In this document: positions 8,342 through 18,329 of the stretch, piece by piece | Position numbering within the stretch: the stretch's first letter is position 1 | How the letters are laid out: every line of letters begins with the position of its first letter | Assembly: GCA_003220935.1 (NCBI GenBank) | Contig: QHTT01000074.1 | Coordinates: 1 to 64,000 of the forward strand | Length of the DNA stretch: 64,000 nt | Reading direction: 5' to 3' | Origin: Gemmatimonadota bacterium | Lineage (GTDB): Bacteria > Gemmatimonadota > Gemmatimonadetes > Gemmatimonadales > GWC2-71-9 | Position numbers and translations under genes: made by a program | Notes under the pieces: model-generated | Told to the model about the DNA's origin: nothing | The model's input: the letters and a program-made list of their open reading frames with translations, nothing else | Databases searched by the model: none

Positions 8342-8998
8342 CTAGTCTCCTTTGACACCGTGCCGGAGGCGGTCTGCCTCACGCACTAACGCTTCCACGA
8401 GCCTGCTCACTTGATCGGGGCGAGGCCGGTGCGGCCTCGCGCCGTCCTCGTCGATGATGCGCGCTACCTCGCCCACCGCGCCATTCAGATCGTCGTTGAT
8501 GACGATGTGGCGCCAATCCGATGACTGGCGGATCTCCGCAATCGCCTGCTCGAGGCGTCGCTCGAGCGAAGCGGGCGATTCCGTGCCGCGGCCCACCAAC
8601 CGCCGTCCCCACGCCGCTGCGCTCGGCGGCAGGATGAAGATGCCGATCGACTGGGGTGGGGGATAACGCCCCTGCACCTGGGCGGCGCCCTGCACGTCGA
8701 TGTCGAGCAGCACGTGCCGCTCCGACCGCAGCACCCGGTCGACCTCGCTCTGCAGCGTGCCGTACCACTCTCCCGCGTACTCGGCCCATTCCACGAACTC
8801 ACCCGCGTCCCGGCGGCGGGCGAATTCATTCCGACTCAAGAAATGATAGGCGACGCTGTTCTGCTCACCTGGCCGGGGCGGGCGCGTCGTCGCCGACACC
8901 GAATAGCCGACGTCGGGTCGCCGGGCCAGGAGTGCTTTGGCAATCGTCGTCTTGCCGCCCCCGGACGGAGCCGACAACACGACGACCCGCGGCGTCAC
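8342..8998 (-). CDS. gmk: Guanylate kinase
   Basis: A 218-residue guanylate kinase starting at GTG 8998. The P-loop LSAPSGGGKTTIAK is at about residue 10, followed by the GMP-binding SATTRPPRPGEQNSVAYHF region and LLDIDVQGAAQV near residue 95. It phosphorylates GMP or dGMP to the diphosphate. An in-frame extension to 9178 was discarded because it runs through yicC and is low-complexity. The GTGA overlap with the yicC stop fixes the start. The C-terminal tail is somewhat longer than usual and Arg-rich. Confidence 0.95.
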   Translation of the reverse strand: MTPRVVVLSAPSGGGKTTIAKALLARRPDVGYSVSATTRPPRPGEQNSVAYHFLSRNEFARRRDAGEFVEWAEYAGEWYGTLQSEVDRVLRSERHVLLDIDVQGAAQVQGRYPPPQSIGIFILPPSAAAWGRRLVGRGTESPASLERRLEQAIAEIRQSSDWRHIVINDDLNGAVGEVARIIDEDGARPHRPRPDQVSRLVEALVREADRLRHGVKGD

Positions 8999-9870
8999 TC
9001 CAGGTTCTCGAGCTGCTCCCGAAACTTCTCGAGCTCGCCTTTCATCGCGATCACGGTCTGGGTGATCGCGGCATCGTTCGCCTTCGAGCCGATGGTGTTC
9101 ACCTCGCGCAACAGCTCCTGCGCGAGGAAGCCGAGCTGCTTGCCGACCGCCCCCTCTCCGGCGAGGGTCTCGCGGCACGCGGCGAGGTGCGTCCGCAGGC
9201 GGACCAACTCTTCCGTGATGTCCACCCGGTCCGCCATGAGCGCGATTTCCACCGCCAGCCGCTGCTCGTCCAGCGGCACACCGGCAGCGAGCTCCGCCAC
9301 CACCTTCTTCAATCGCGTCAGCTCCGCCTCCAGGCGCGCCGGCGCCCGCTCCGCGACCGTGCCCGCGCCCGTCGCCAAGGCGTCGAGCCGGGCAGCGAGC
9401 TCCGACGCCAGCGCGCGCCCTTCGCGCGCCCGCATCGCGAGCACCTCGCGCGCCGCCTGCTCCACGATCGGCTCCACGTCGCTCCAGGCGGCCGTCGCGG
9501 CGCCGTCGCTCTGCACGGTCAGCACGTCCGGCTGTCGTGCCACGAAGGCGAGATCGACCTCGCCCTTGAGCTTGAGCTGCTTCTTGAGCTCCGTCGCGGC
9601 CGCCACCACCTGGCGGGCCCGCCCGATGTCCACTGCGACGGCGCCGTCGGAGGGCGGCGCTTCGACCCAGCGCGCTGACAGCGCGACATGACCGCGGTCC
9701 AACAACTGCCGTAACCGCTCGCGTAGCTGGCCCTCGATTCCGGCCAACTCGAACGGCAGCCTGAACTGCGGATTGTAATAGCGATGGTTCACGGTGCGGA
9801 TCTCGACCCGCAGGCGCCCGCCGAGCACCTTCCCGTCGGCGGAACCGAACCCCGTCATGCTCCGTGGCAC
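8995..9870 (-). CDS. yicC: YicC/YloC family endoribonuclease
   Basis: A 291-residue protein with the family hallmarks: MPRSMTGFGSADG at the N-terminus, VEIRTVNHRYYNPQFRLP near residue 22 and the C-terminal domain ending in GSKANDAAITQTVIAMKGELEKFREQLENLE. YicC proteins are associated with RNA turnover and behave as endoribonucleases in tested species. It is the first gene of the long minus-strand run, with an AT-rich stretch (about 9871-9905) and a structured repeat just upstream. Confidence 0.93.
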   Translation of the reverse strand: MPRSMTGFGSADGKVLGGRLRVEIRTVNHRYYNPQFRLPFELAGIEGQLRERLRQLLDRGHVALSARWVEAPPSDGAVAVDIGRARQVVAAATELKKQLKLKGEVDLAFVARQPDVLTVQSDGAATAAWSDVEPIVEQAAREVLAMRAREGRALASELAARLDALATGAGTVAERAPARLEAELTRLKKVVAELAAGVPLDEQRLAVEIALMADRVDITEELVRLRTHLAACRETLAGEGAVGKQLGFLAQELLREVNTIGSKANDAAITQTVIAMKGELEKFREQLENLE

Positions 9871-9913
9871 AGAATTTAAGTATAGCCAGGCAAAGAACTT
9901 AGGTCAACTCGTC

Positions 9914-9994
9914 GTTCCCACGCTGAAGCGTGGGCTCGGCCTACACTGCCCTTAAGGGCAGTGCCGTGCCGAGCGCACACTTCAGTGTGGGAAC
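9914..9994. repeat. Multi-hairpin 'cloverleaf' repeat, copy A
   Basis: An 81-bp element bounded by GTTCCC and GGGAAC, with an inner pair GCTCGGC / GCCGAGC. It contains three small hairpins: CACGCTGAAGCGTG, ACTGCCCTTAAGGGCAGT and CACACTTCAGTGTG. Copy B (32039-32135) has the same outer pairs and CTGAAG/CTTCAG hairpin tips but different stem bases. It lies between the yicC promoter side and the end of the TonB-plug gene. Confidence 0.75.
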
Positions 9995-10011
9995 TCGCAG
10001 AGCCTCGCACC

Positions 10012-11805
10012 CTAGTTGGTGAATAGCCAGCGCACGCCGTAGAACTGGAAGCGCCGCGGATAGTCGAGGCCGGGCATGTAGCTCGCCCGCATCCCGTTCA
10101 TGTTGCGCTGGACCCAGAAGATGGTGACTCCGGCGACCCGAACCTCGACGTTCGTCTCCATGAAGGTCGCCCCTGGGAGCACGAGGACCTTGCCGGCCGA
10201 GTCCAGGCCTGCGGTACCCCGGCTCCACGACTCCATCGCAATCTCACCCCGCAGCGCGAAGATCCCGCTTCGGTAGACGCGCCAGAACCTGGAGTAGAAG
10301 GTGGCCGAGATGCGCGCGTGGTACGGCGGCTCGAAGTCGTTGCCGTCGGTGACGTAGGGGTCGAAGTACCAGCCCGCGAGGTGGAGACCGGGCAGCGGCT
10401 CGAGGGCGCCGTGTACGGTGAGATAGCGCGTCGTTTGGGTCGGACCGAGGCCGCCGAGCGGCTGCAGCCCCTCGGGGTGCCCGACCGGGGCGAACGAGTC
10501 GCGCCGTGCTAGCCCCACCTCGATGGAGCCCCGGTGCAGATCCCAGCGCAGCGCACCCGAGATGTCGTGCGTGCGCTGCACGCTGTCGGTGGCGAGCGTG
10601 GGTGCCTGGAGGTCGTTGGCCCAGACGATGTCGCCGTGCGCCGAGAGCCCGAACGGCAACGCCAGGCCGGCTGCGAGATGCAGCCGCTCCCCGTCACGCG
10701 AGCCCCCGTAGCGCGCGTGGCGAGCGTCGGCAGCGAGTGTGAACGGCCGGATCGGAATCCACGCGACGGACCCTTCGACCTGCCACGGGCGGGCTTCGTC
10801 CTGCGACCGGAACGTCAGATGCACGTGCCCGTGCCCCCACGCAGTGCGCAGCGAGAGGGCTCCCTGGGAAAGCGAGCGCCCCGACACGGCCGTGTCACCG
10901 GCGGCAGTCGTGGTGGCGAATGTGAGCTCGAGCCTTGGCCCCCCCCCCACCCCGTCGTCGCGCGCGGCGACGAACAGCCGCAGTATCGCGTCGCGGCGCT
11001 TCTGGTCGAAATGCGCTGTGAGGCCCGCCGCGTCGGACGGGCTCCGTTTCCAGCTCGAGCTGGCGAGCTGATAGGAGATCCCGACCTGCGGGCGCGGCAC
11101 GTACTCGGCCTTGAGCCAGAGGTCCACGCTGTTGAACGCGGTGCTCGAGCTGCCGGGGATGCCGTCGTTGTTGTTGTAGTCGGCGACGAGCGAGAGGCCG
11201 AGCCCCGAGCGCCAGCGCCGCTCGTAGGCGCCGCGGTAGTTCGCCGTGCTCACCTGGCCCGTGGCGATCCTGACCTGGGATGCCGTCGCGGTCGACCGCT
11301 GGCGCGCCGTCACGAGATAGATCCGCAGCGTCGCGGGGAGCACGACCACGTCCACCCGCTCGAGCGGCGCGAGCGAGATGCGGGCGGGATCGAGATAAAC
11401 CGAATCGCGCCCGAGCGGCAGGTGGGGCACGCCGTCCCAGAAGACTTCGAGGCCGGCGGGGCCGCGCCCGCCGTACAGCACGATTTCCGCCTGCCCATAG
11501 ATGCCCCCGCGCGCGACGTACACGCCCGGGATGTGGGCGAGGAGATCGGACAGCGTCTGCGCGTTCGACAAAGCGAACGAGTCGGTGGTGAAGGAGTAGC
11601 GCGTGCCCCGCGGCAACGGCCCCTCGGGTCGCGGCGCGGCCAACACCGGGAGGTACGCCGGGGCGGTATCGGGCCGGGCAGTCGTGTCCCGCCGCGCCGT
11701 CGTATCGCGCCGGGCGGTGGTGTCGCGCGCCGTCGTGTCGACCTGGGCGGCGGCTCCCCCGGCGAGCGCGAGCAGCGCGGCCGCGTGGAGGAGGCCGCGG
11801 GTCAC
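10012..11805 (-). CDS. TonB-plug-domain outer membrane protein
   Basis: A 597-residue protein from GTG 11805. It has a signal peptide (LLHAAALLALAGGAAAQ), a low-complexity spacer of DTTAR/RDTTAR repeats (about residues 22-45) and a TonB plug-like domain (NAQTLSDLLAHIPGVYVARG, then YGGRGPAGLEVFWDGVP). The remainder is a long beta-strand-rich stretch ending FYGVRWLFTN, with the terminal aromatic typical of outer membrane barrels. The barrel is short for a siderophore receptor and the substrate is unknown. It overlaps pepA by GTGA, which fixes the start; the longer in-frame ORF to 12237 runs through pepA and was rejected. Confidence 0.75.
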   Translation of the reverse strand: MTRGLLHAAALLALAGGAAAQVDTTARDTTARRDTTARRDTTARPDTAPAYLPVLAAPRPEGPLPRGTRYSFTTDSFALSNAQTLSDLLAHIPGVYVARGGIYGQAEIVLYGGRGPAGLEVFWDGVPHLPLGRDSVYLDPARISLAPLERVDVVVLPATLRIYLVTARQRSTATASQVRIATGQVSTANYRGAYERRWRSGLGLSLVADYNNNDGIPGSSSTAFNSVDLWLKAEYVPRPQVGISYQLASSSWKRSPSDAAGLTAHFDQKRRDAILRLFVAARDDGVGGGPRLELTFATTTAAGDTAVSGRSLSQGALSLRTAWGHGHVHLTFRSQDEARPWQVEGSVAWIPIRPFTLAADARHARYGGSRDGERLHLAAGLALPFGLSAHGDIVWANDLQAPTLATDSVQRTHDISGALRWDLHRGSIEVGLARRDSFAPVGHPEGLQPLGGLGPTQTTRYLTVHGALEPLPGLHLAGWYFDPYVTDGNDFEPPYHARISATFYSRFWRVYRSGIFALRGEIAMESWSRGTAGLDSAGKVLVLPGATFMETNVEVRVAGVTIFWVQRNMNGMRASYMPGLDYPRRFQFYGVRWLFTN

Positions 11806-13299
11806 GCCTCCGCGCGCTTCAGGAGAAATTCGGTGAAGAGCCGGACCCCGATGGCCGTGGGGCCCTTCGTTTGGTGGGGCGGTTCGCCGTCGGTGTAGGC
11901 CGTGCCCGCGATGTCGAGGTGCGCCCAGGGGAACCCGTTGACGAACTCGCGCAGGAACCATCCGCCGGCGATCGTGCCGGCCCCGCGGCCGCCGGAATTC
12001 TTCACGTCGGCGATATCGGACTTGAGCAGCTCGCGGTAGTCGTCCCACAGGGGCAGCGGCCAGCAGCGCTCGCCGGCGCGCTCGCCGGCGTCCCGTACCT
12101 CGTTGATCAGGACCTCGTCGTTGCCCATCACGCCGATCGCGACGTGGCCCAGCGCCACCACCACCGCGCCGGTGAGGGTCGCGGCGTCCAGCACCGCGGC
12201 GGGCTTGAATTTGCGCACGTACGACAGCGCGTCGCACAGAATCAGCCGGCCCTCGGCGTCGGTGTTGATGATCTCGATCGTTTTACCGAAGTGGCTCTTG
12301 ACGACGTCGCCGGGCTTCACCGCCGTGCCCGACGGCAGGTTTTCGGTGGACGGGATCACGCCCGTCACGTTGAGTCTGGGTTTCAGCCGGCCGAGCACCT
12401 CGAATGTACCGAGCACCGCGGCCGCGCCGGACATATCGAACTTCATGTCCTCCATGTTCTGCGCCGGCTTGATCGAGATGCCGCCCGAGTCGAACGTGAC
12501 CCCCTTGCCGACGAGCGCTACGGGCGCCGTGTCCCCCCCTCCCCCCCGGTACTCGAGCACGATGAAGCGCGGCTCCTGCTGGGTGCCCTGAGCCACGGCG
12601 AGCAGTGCGCCCATCGCTTCCTTTTGCATGGCTGCCCGATCGAGCACCGTGAGGCCGAAGCCGAAGGCAGCAGCTAGCTGTTTCGCGCGGTCGGCAAGAT
12701 AGCTGGGCGTGCACACGTTGCCGGGAAGCATCTGCAAGTAGCGGGCGAGTTGGTGCCCCGCCGCGACGCCCTCGCCGATCTTCTGGCCCGCCGCGACCTG
12801 CGTGGCTTCCTTCGCGTCGCACACCACCGCGACCGCCTCCACCTCCGGCTTCGGGTCTTCAGGGGCCGCCTTGAGCTCGGTGAAGGCCCACGCGCCCTGT
12901 CCCGCGCCCTCGACTATCACCTGGCCCAGGTCCGTTGGGGCGACGCCGTTGCGTGCCTCGGGCGCGATCGCGAACGCGAACTGCGTCGCCCCGAGCGACC
13001 GCGCGCGCTTCGCCGCCACGCCCGCCGCGCGCCGGATGCTCGAGCGCGTCACCTCGGCGCTCTTCCCCAGGCCGACCAGCAGGATGCGCTGCGCTTTGCC
13101 GCCGCTCGGATAGAGCAGCACCGCTTCGTCGCGCTTACCTTTGAAATCCCCGCTCGTGATGGCGCGGCCGAGCACGCCGCCGGCGGAGCGTTCGAGCTCG
13201 GCGAGGGACGGCGGGAGCGCGGAGCCCTGCCCGAGCGCCACCGCCAGCAGCGGAGTCTCGACCTGCGCGAGGGGCACGGCGAGGAGCGTGCTCGTCATC

Positions 13300-13307
<8 letters not shown>
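11802..13307 (-). CDS. pepA: Leucyl aminopeptidase (M17)
   Basis: A 501-residue M17 peptidase. The C-terminal catalytic half holds the metal-binding motifs [15 protein letters not shown] (near residue 260) and [14 protein letters not shown] (near 345), plus GAMMFD-like helices replaced here by [14 protein letters not shown]. The N-terminal half is the usual macro-like domain. The enzyme releases N-terminal residues from peptides in the cytoplasm using two metal ions. It overlaps icd by 8 nt and is followed by the TonB-plug gene. A run of C residues near 12533-12546 lies in the coding sequence but does not break it. Confidence 0.96.
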
Positions 13308-14502
<1,195 letters not shown>

Positions 14503-14533
14503 AGAGGCACCAGTCTACACGGCCCAGCCGGGG

Positions 14534-14563
14534 TTGCGCCAGCCGAACGAGCGCACCTAGACT
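14534..14563 (+). promoter_or_regulatory. Candidate sigma-70-like promoter for the His-rich/porin operon
   Basis: TTGCGC (14534-14539), an 18-nt spacer and TAGACT (14558-14563). The -10 ends 8 nt before the ATG at 14572, so the mRNA would be leaderless or nearly so. It is judged from hexamer similarity and spacing only. Confidence 0.4.
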
Positions 14564-14571
14564 TCACAATC

Positions 14572-14919
14572 ATGCGACGCGCCGCCGCGTTCACCTGCTA
14601 CGCCCTCGCTGCCGCGTGCTGGCTCGCCGGCGGTCCCGGGGGCGCGACGCTCGACGCGCTCATTGCTTGTCGGCACCACCTGACTCACCACGCACACGCC
14701 GGCCACGCGGGCGCGCCTAGCGACGGCCCATGCTTCTGTGGTGAGATGACCGGCGGTTCGGACGTGGCCATCTCTCCCGCGATGGCGACGCCCCTCGCAA
14801 CGCAGCTGGTCGTCACGGTCGCCCGTCGGGTCGACGCGCCTCCTTCCCCCTTCCCGCTTCCTCCTTCCCCGTCCTTCGCTCCGGAATCGCCTCCTCCCAA
14901 CGCCTTCGCTCTGAGCTGA
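14572..14919 (+). CDS. Small secreted His-rich protein
   Basis: A 115-residue protein that I do not recognise. The N-terminal hydrophobic segment (FTCYALAAACWLAGGPGGA) looks like a signal peptide. A metal-ligand-rich stretch follows, CRHHLTHHAHAGHAG then CFCGEM (about residues 28-56), and the C-terminal third is rich in Pro and Ser. Clustered His and Cys suggest periplasmic metal binding, which is inference only. It is the first gene of a plus-strand run with the porin and membrane genes and lies 34 nt before the porin. The start is the only ATG next to a promoter-like TAGACT. Confidence 0.6.
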   Translation: MRRAAAFTCYALAAACWLAGGPGGATLDALIACRHHLTHHAHAGHAGAPSDGPCFCGEMTGGSDVAISPAMATPLATQLVVTVARRVDAPPSPFPLPPSPSFAPESPPPNAFALS

Positions 14920-14953
14920 CGCGTCGGTCATTCCTACAACTCGGGGGGGTCTT

Positions 14954-16006
14954 ATGCGCAGCGCGCTGTGCGGCGTTCTGCTTTGCGGCATCGGGGTTCG
15001 AGCCGCGGCGCAGGAGCGGGAAGTGACATTCGAGGAAGCGCCGCAGGTGACCGTGACGGGCTTCGCAGTCGGGTCGGCGGGCTACGATCGTGTCCAGACG
15101 GCGAACAGCTTCACGGCCGGGAAGCTGGCGCTGAGCCTGTTCAAGCCCGCCGGCGACTTCTACCTGTTCGGGCAGCTCACGACTGCCCTGGAAGACGGCG
15201 CGTCCGCCACGGAAATCGACAACCTCATCGTCAGCTGGACGCCGCACACCAGGAGCCAGTGGACGGTCGCTTTCGGGAAATTCGACGCGCCGGTGGGTTT
15301 CGAGCGCGACGACGAGCCGCTCAACCTGATCCCCACCAACTCCTTCAACTTCGCGCTCGCGAGGCCGGCGAAGTTCACCGGGGCGATCGTGCGGCTCACC
15401 GCGTCCCCACGGGTGGAGCTGGCCGGGGCAGTGGCGAACGGCTGGAACGTCGACGTGGACAACAATCGCGGCAAGACCGGGATGCTGCGCATCCAGTGGA
15501 TCCCGGTCGACGGGCTCACCATCGGCGCGAGCGGCGTGTACGGCCCGGAGCAGGACGGCACCGACGCGCATCAGCGCAGCCTGCTCGCCCCCGACGTCAC
15601 CCTCGATCTCGGGCGCCTGATCGTGGGCACCGAGCTGAACCTCGGTCGCGAGCGCGACGCGGGCGGCAATCTCACCTGGGGCGGAGCAGCTGCCACCGCG
15701 TTCTTGCGGTTGGGCCACCGGATCGGCCTCGCCGCGCGTTATGATCACCTGTCCGACTCAGGCGGTGCGTTGACCGGCACGCCGCAGGTGCTGCGTTCGG
15801 TTACGGTCGGCCCAATGTGGTTCTACAGCCAGGCGCAGGAAGGGATCTTCTCCAACATCGAACACACGACCTTTCACCTGCCCCAGATCGCGCTCCGAGC
15901 GGCGTTGCGGGTCGATTACTCGACCCAGCCGTTCTTCGAGACCACGAGCGCTGGGCAGGAGCGCACCGACACGCGTGCTGTCGTGGAGTTCCTCTACCTC
16001 TTCTAG
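14954..16006 (+). CDS. Porin-like outer membrane beta-barrel protein
   Basis: A 350-residue protein with a short signal peptide ending ...GVRAAAQ, then repeated amphipathic strands to a final FLYLF with a terminal aromatic. The region FGKFDAPVGFERDDEPLN through NSFNFALARPAKFTGA resembles putative beta-barrel porin-2/OmpL-like proteins. It should form an outer membrane channel; the substrate is not shown. It is preceded by the His-rich protein and followed 9 nt later by the membrane protein, suggesting a shared transport or uptake role. The ribosome binding site is GGGGGG-rich (14943-14950). Confidence 0.75.
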   Translation: MRSALCGVLLCGIGVRAAAQEREVTFEEAPQVTVTGFAVGSAGYDRVQTANSFTAGKLALSLFKPAGDFYLFGQLTTALEDGASATEIDNLIVSWTPHTRSQWTVAFGKFDAPVGFERDDEPLNLIPTNSFNFALARPAKFTGAIVRLTASPRVELAGAVANGWNVDVDNNRGKTGMLRIQWIPVDGLTIGASGVYGPEQDGTDAHQRSLLAPDVTLDLGRLIVGTELNLGRERDAGGNLTWGGAAATAFLRLGHRIGLAARYDHLSDSGGALTGTPQVLRSVTVGPMWFYSQAQEGIFSNIEHTTFHLPQIALRAALRVDYSTQPFFETTSAGQERTDTRAVVEFLYLF

Positions 16007-16015
16007 GGAGGACGG

Positions 16016-16564
16016 ATGGTATACGACCTGCGGCACGCGGACACGAGGCTCCGATGGCTCGTCACGTGCCTGCTCGGCACGTTCGGCGTGGCGTACCTGT
16101 TCGGCGCCTGGATGGTCGGGCTGTACGCGGGGTTCACACCGCGCTCGGTGGCAGCGACGTATCGCGGGCCGAAGATGCCGATGCACATGCCGCCGGAGAC
16201 TACCGTGGTCGTCGAGCACGCCGTAACGCTCGGGGAGCTCGCCGAGCCGGCGCACACCGTGGACCGGGATCTGCTGGTGCAGGATACGCACGTGCACATC
16301 CCGATGTACGGAGTGATCGCGGCGGCGCTGTCGGCGGTCGTGCTCGGGCTGGCGCTGCCGTCCTGGGCCGGCTTCGGGCTCATCACGCTGCTGTTCGCCG
16401 CGCCGTGGCTCGATTTCGCGGGTATGTGGCTCACGAAGCTCGTGGCCCCCGGATTCGCGCTGGTGACGCTCGCCGGCGGCTGGGCGATGGGGCTCGGCTA
16501 CGGAATCGTCACTGCCCTCGCCATGTGGCAGATGTGGACACCGAAGAAAGGAGTTGCCGGATGA
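16016..16564 (+). CDS. Four-helix membrane protein with Met/His-rich loop
   Basis: A 182-residue protein of unknown function. Predicted membrane helices lie near residues 13-35, 97-115, 117-135 and 140-165. The 60-residue loop after helix 1 contains KMPMHMPPE and, later, DTHVHIPMYG, unusually rich in Met and His, which could bind copper or another soft metal (inference). A GGGAGGA ribosome binding site precedes the start. The stop overlaps the next gene as ATGA, so the two are translationally coupled. It was not matched to any named family. Confidence 0.65.
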   Translation: MVYDLRHADTRLRWLVTCLLGTFGVAYLFGAWMVGLYAGFTPRSVAATYRGPKMPMHMPPETTVVVEHAVTLGELAEPAHTVDRDLLVQDTHVHIPMYGVIAAALSAVVLGLALPSWAGFGLITLLFAAPWLDFAGMWLTKLVAPGFALVTLAGGWAMGLGYGIVTALAMWQMWTPKKGVAG

Positions 16565-17118
16565 TCTCGAAGTTTCTGGCGGCCATGGCTGTGGCCGCCG
16601 TGCTCCACATCACCCCGACGGTTGTGCTCGTGCAGCGTCCCGATGCGGTGAAGGCTCTGCTTCCGGGCGCCGAGGCGTTCTTTGCGCGCGAGGTGCATTT
16701 GAGCAATACCGATGCTCACCGCCTCCACGAGGCCGTGGACTGGAGCCCCGAAGACGGCGTCCTCACTTTCTATACCGGCAAGACGGCCGACCGCGTGGCG
16801 GGCGCGCTGGTGTTTGTGCGCGTCGACACGCCGCACGGCCCGGTCGAGGTCGCCGTGGGGTTTACGCCGGCCGGCGCCATCGGCGGCGTGGTCGTTACCA
16901 AGGCGACCGTGGAAACGAAACCGTGGGTGCTCGAAGCGTTGCGGGCGGGCCTGGTCGATGGCTACAAGGGGCTCAAGCCAGGGAGCACACCGGCTGGTGC
17001 CGCTGCGCTCAAGGACCGCATCGGGGCGCTCCCGGCGTATATGGCCGGGCAGCTGGACAAGGGCGTAGCGCGCGCCCTGCTCGCGTACGGGACGTTCTAT
17101 CGCGGTGCGAAGACGTGA
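16561..17118 (+). CDS. Exported FMN-binding-domain-like protein
   Basis: A 185-residue protein with an N-terminal hydrophobic export segment (ISKFLAAMAVAAVLHITPTVV). Its core reads VEVAVGFTPAGAIGGVVVTK followed by ETKPWVLEALRAGLVDGYKG. This resembles FMN-binding domains of the RnfG/NqrC type, but the covalent-flavin SGAT motif is not visible, so cofactor binding is uncertain. It is coupled (ATGA) to the preceding membrane protein. Together with the porin and His-rich protein it may form an envelope electron-transfer or metal-uptake unit; this is inference from context. Confidence 0.5.
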   Translation: MISKFLAAMAVAAVLHITPTVVLVQRPDAVKALLPGAEAFFAREVHLSNTDAHRLHEAVDWSPEDGVLTFYTGKTADRVAGALVFVRVDTPHGPVEVAVGFTPAGAIGGVVVTKATVETKPWVLEALRAGLVDGYKGLKPGSTPAGAAALKDRIGALPAYMAGQLDKGVARALLAYGTFYRGAKT

Positions 17119-17149
17119 ACATTCTTGGCAGGATAAGCGTCTAATTGAT

Positions 17150-17599
17150 ATGAAACTCGCGCCTCTCGCCGTTGCCCTGGTCGCCGTCGCCGCAGCCGGC
17201 TGTTTCCCGGGCACCGAGCCGCTCACCCGCGGGTTCGCCATCGGCACGACCGGCGGTACGGCGACCGAGGTCCTCGTCTTCAGGGTCCAGCCCAGCACTG
17301 CCACGCCGGGCAACGTGATCACCCCGGCGATCCAGGTCCAGGTGCAAGACACCCTGGGCAATGTCGACACGAGCTTCACCGCCAGCGTGACGGTTGCGAT
17401 CGGCACCAATCCGGTCGGCGGGAGGCTCTCCGGCACGACGTCCGTGACGCCGGTCAACGGCGTCGCGCTGTTCGGGGATCTCAGCATCGACAGAGCCGGG
17501 AGCGGCTACACGCTGAGCGCGACGGCGCCGGGGGCGACGGGCGCGACCAGCGCCTCATTCAACGTTAGCGCAGCCACTGGGAGCGCCCCCGCGAGATAG
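17150..17599 (+). CDS. Ig-like-domain lipoprotein
   Basis: A 149-residue lipoprotein. The signal peptide ends in a lipobox AVAAAGC, giving Cys near residue 19 for lipidation. One beta-sandwich module follows: VQPSTATPGNVITPAIQVQV, DTLGNVDTSFTASVTVAIG and GVALFGDLSIDRAGSGYTLSA. Modules like this recur in surface proteins of Gemmatimonadota-like genomes. I chose the ATG at 17150 because it starts directly before the signal peptide. No function can be assigned beyond cell-surface exposure. Confidence 0.75.
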   Translation: MKLAPLAVALVAVAAAGCFPGTEPLTRGFAIGTTGGTATEVLVFRVQPSTATPGNVITPAIQVQVQDTLGNVDTSFTASVTVAIGTNPVGGRLSGTTSVTPVNGVALFGDLSIDRAGSGYTLSATAPGATGATSASFNVSAATGSAPAR

Positions 17600-17623
17600 C
17601 GGGGCGGCGGTCTTACGCGGGTC

Positions 17624-17983
17624 TTACGCGCTGGCGAGGTAAGGCTCGTTCCAGGCGATCTCGAACAATCCGTTGCACCGGTGGCACCGCATGCTCGGCG
17701 CCTGGCCTTCGAGGCGCGCGCGGTCCCGGCAATTGGGACACACGGCGTACTGCGCGCCCCATGTTGCGGGGAAGCGCGGGGCGTTTTTGGGCGCCGGCAC
17801 GACGGTCCAGCGCTGTGCCTGTGTGGGTGAGAGCTGCAGCTCTCCTCGTGGCAGGGAGACTGGTTTCCCTTTCACGTCCACCGTCGCCTCGCTCGACGTG
17901 AGCTTGAGGATCCGGTACCATGCACCGCGGCGCAGCTGCGTCTTCACGTTTTCATTCAAGCGGGCCCACTGGAACGTTTGCAT
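17624..17983 (-). CDS. Zinc-ribbon family ZR, member 1
   Basis: A 119-residue protein of a family that I do not recognise, with four more members in this window. The shared layout is an FQWAR start, an LRRGAWYR motif near residue 18, a beta-rich middle with WTVVPAP near residue 59, then a WG(A)QYAVCPNC / MRCHRC double-Cys zinc ribbon near residues 75-104 and an IAWNEPYL tail. It is the shortest of the clustered copies and lacks the C-terminal helix of members 2 and 4. It stands alone on the minus strand, 194 nt from the tRNA gene. Function unknown; the N-terminal half could be an SH3-like barrel. Confidence 0.75.
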   Translation of the reverse strand: MQTFQWARLNENVKTQLRRGAWYRILKLTSSEATVDVKGKPVSLPRGELQLSPTQAQRWTVVPAPKNAPRFPATWGAQYAVCPNCRDRARLEGQAPSMRCHRCNGLFEIAWNEPYLASA

Positions 17984-18177
17984 CGCAGTACCTCGGGCTC
18001 TTGGCGCATCCTAGTTGGCGAACGGACCATAGGCGGTCAGCCGTGGGGGCGCCGTGGCCCGGCTCACACCGGGCCGGGCAGGCCCTCTCTTCCGCGCAGA
18101 GGGCGCCACGCCGTGCACGCGCCACAATGGGGTGTGGATCCCGGCGTCTGGTGGGACGTCGGTCCTCGCTGATCAGG

Positions 18178-18260
18178 TGCCCGAGGAGAGAGTCGAACTC
18201 TCACGGGGTTGCCCCCGGGGGATTTTGAGTCCCCTGCGTCTGCCATTCCGCCACTCGGGC
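18178..18260 (-). tRNA. tRNA-Leu (anticodon CAA)
   Basis: Folds as a class II tRNA with a 7-bp acceptor stem (GCCCGAG / CTCGGGC), D arm TGGCGGAATGGCA, anticodon stem GGGGA/TCCCC around loop CTCAAAA (anticodon CAA, reading UUG), a long variable arm and T-arm GAGAGTTCGACTCTC. The discriminator base is A. The genome encodes CC but T instead of A after it, so the terminal CCA must be completed by CCA transferase. Confidence 0.96.
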
Positions 18261-18329
18261 GAGTGCGATCGCGACCTAACTTAGCGGCCGAGCCGGTCGG
18301 GCGGCAGCCTCTGCGCGTGCGGTCCTCCA

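Noticed and set aside
12533-12546. C-run in pepA as a frameshift site.
   Set aside because: The frame is intact on both sides and the run is shorter and interrupted, so there is no sign of disruption.
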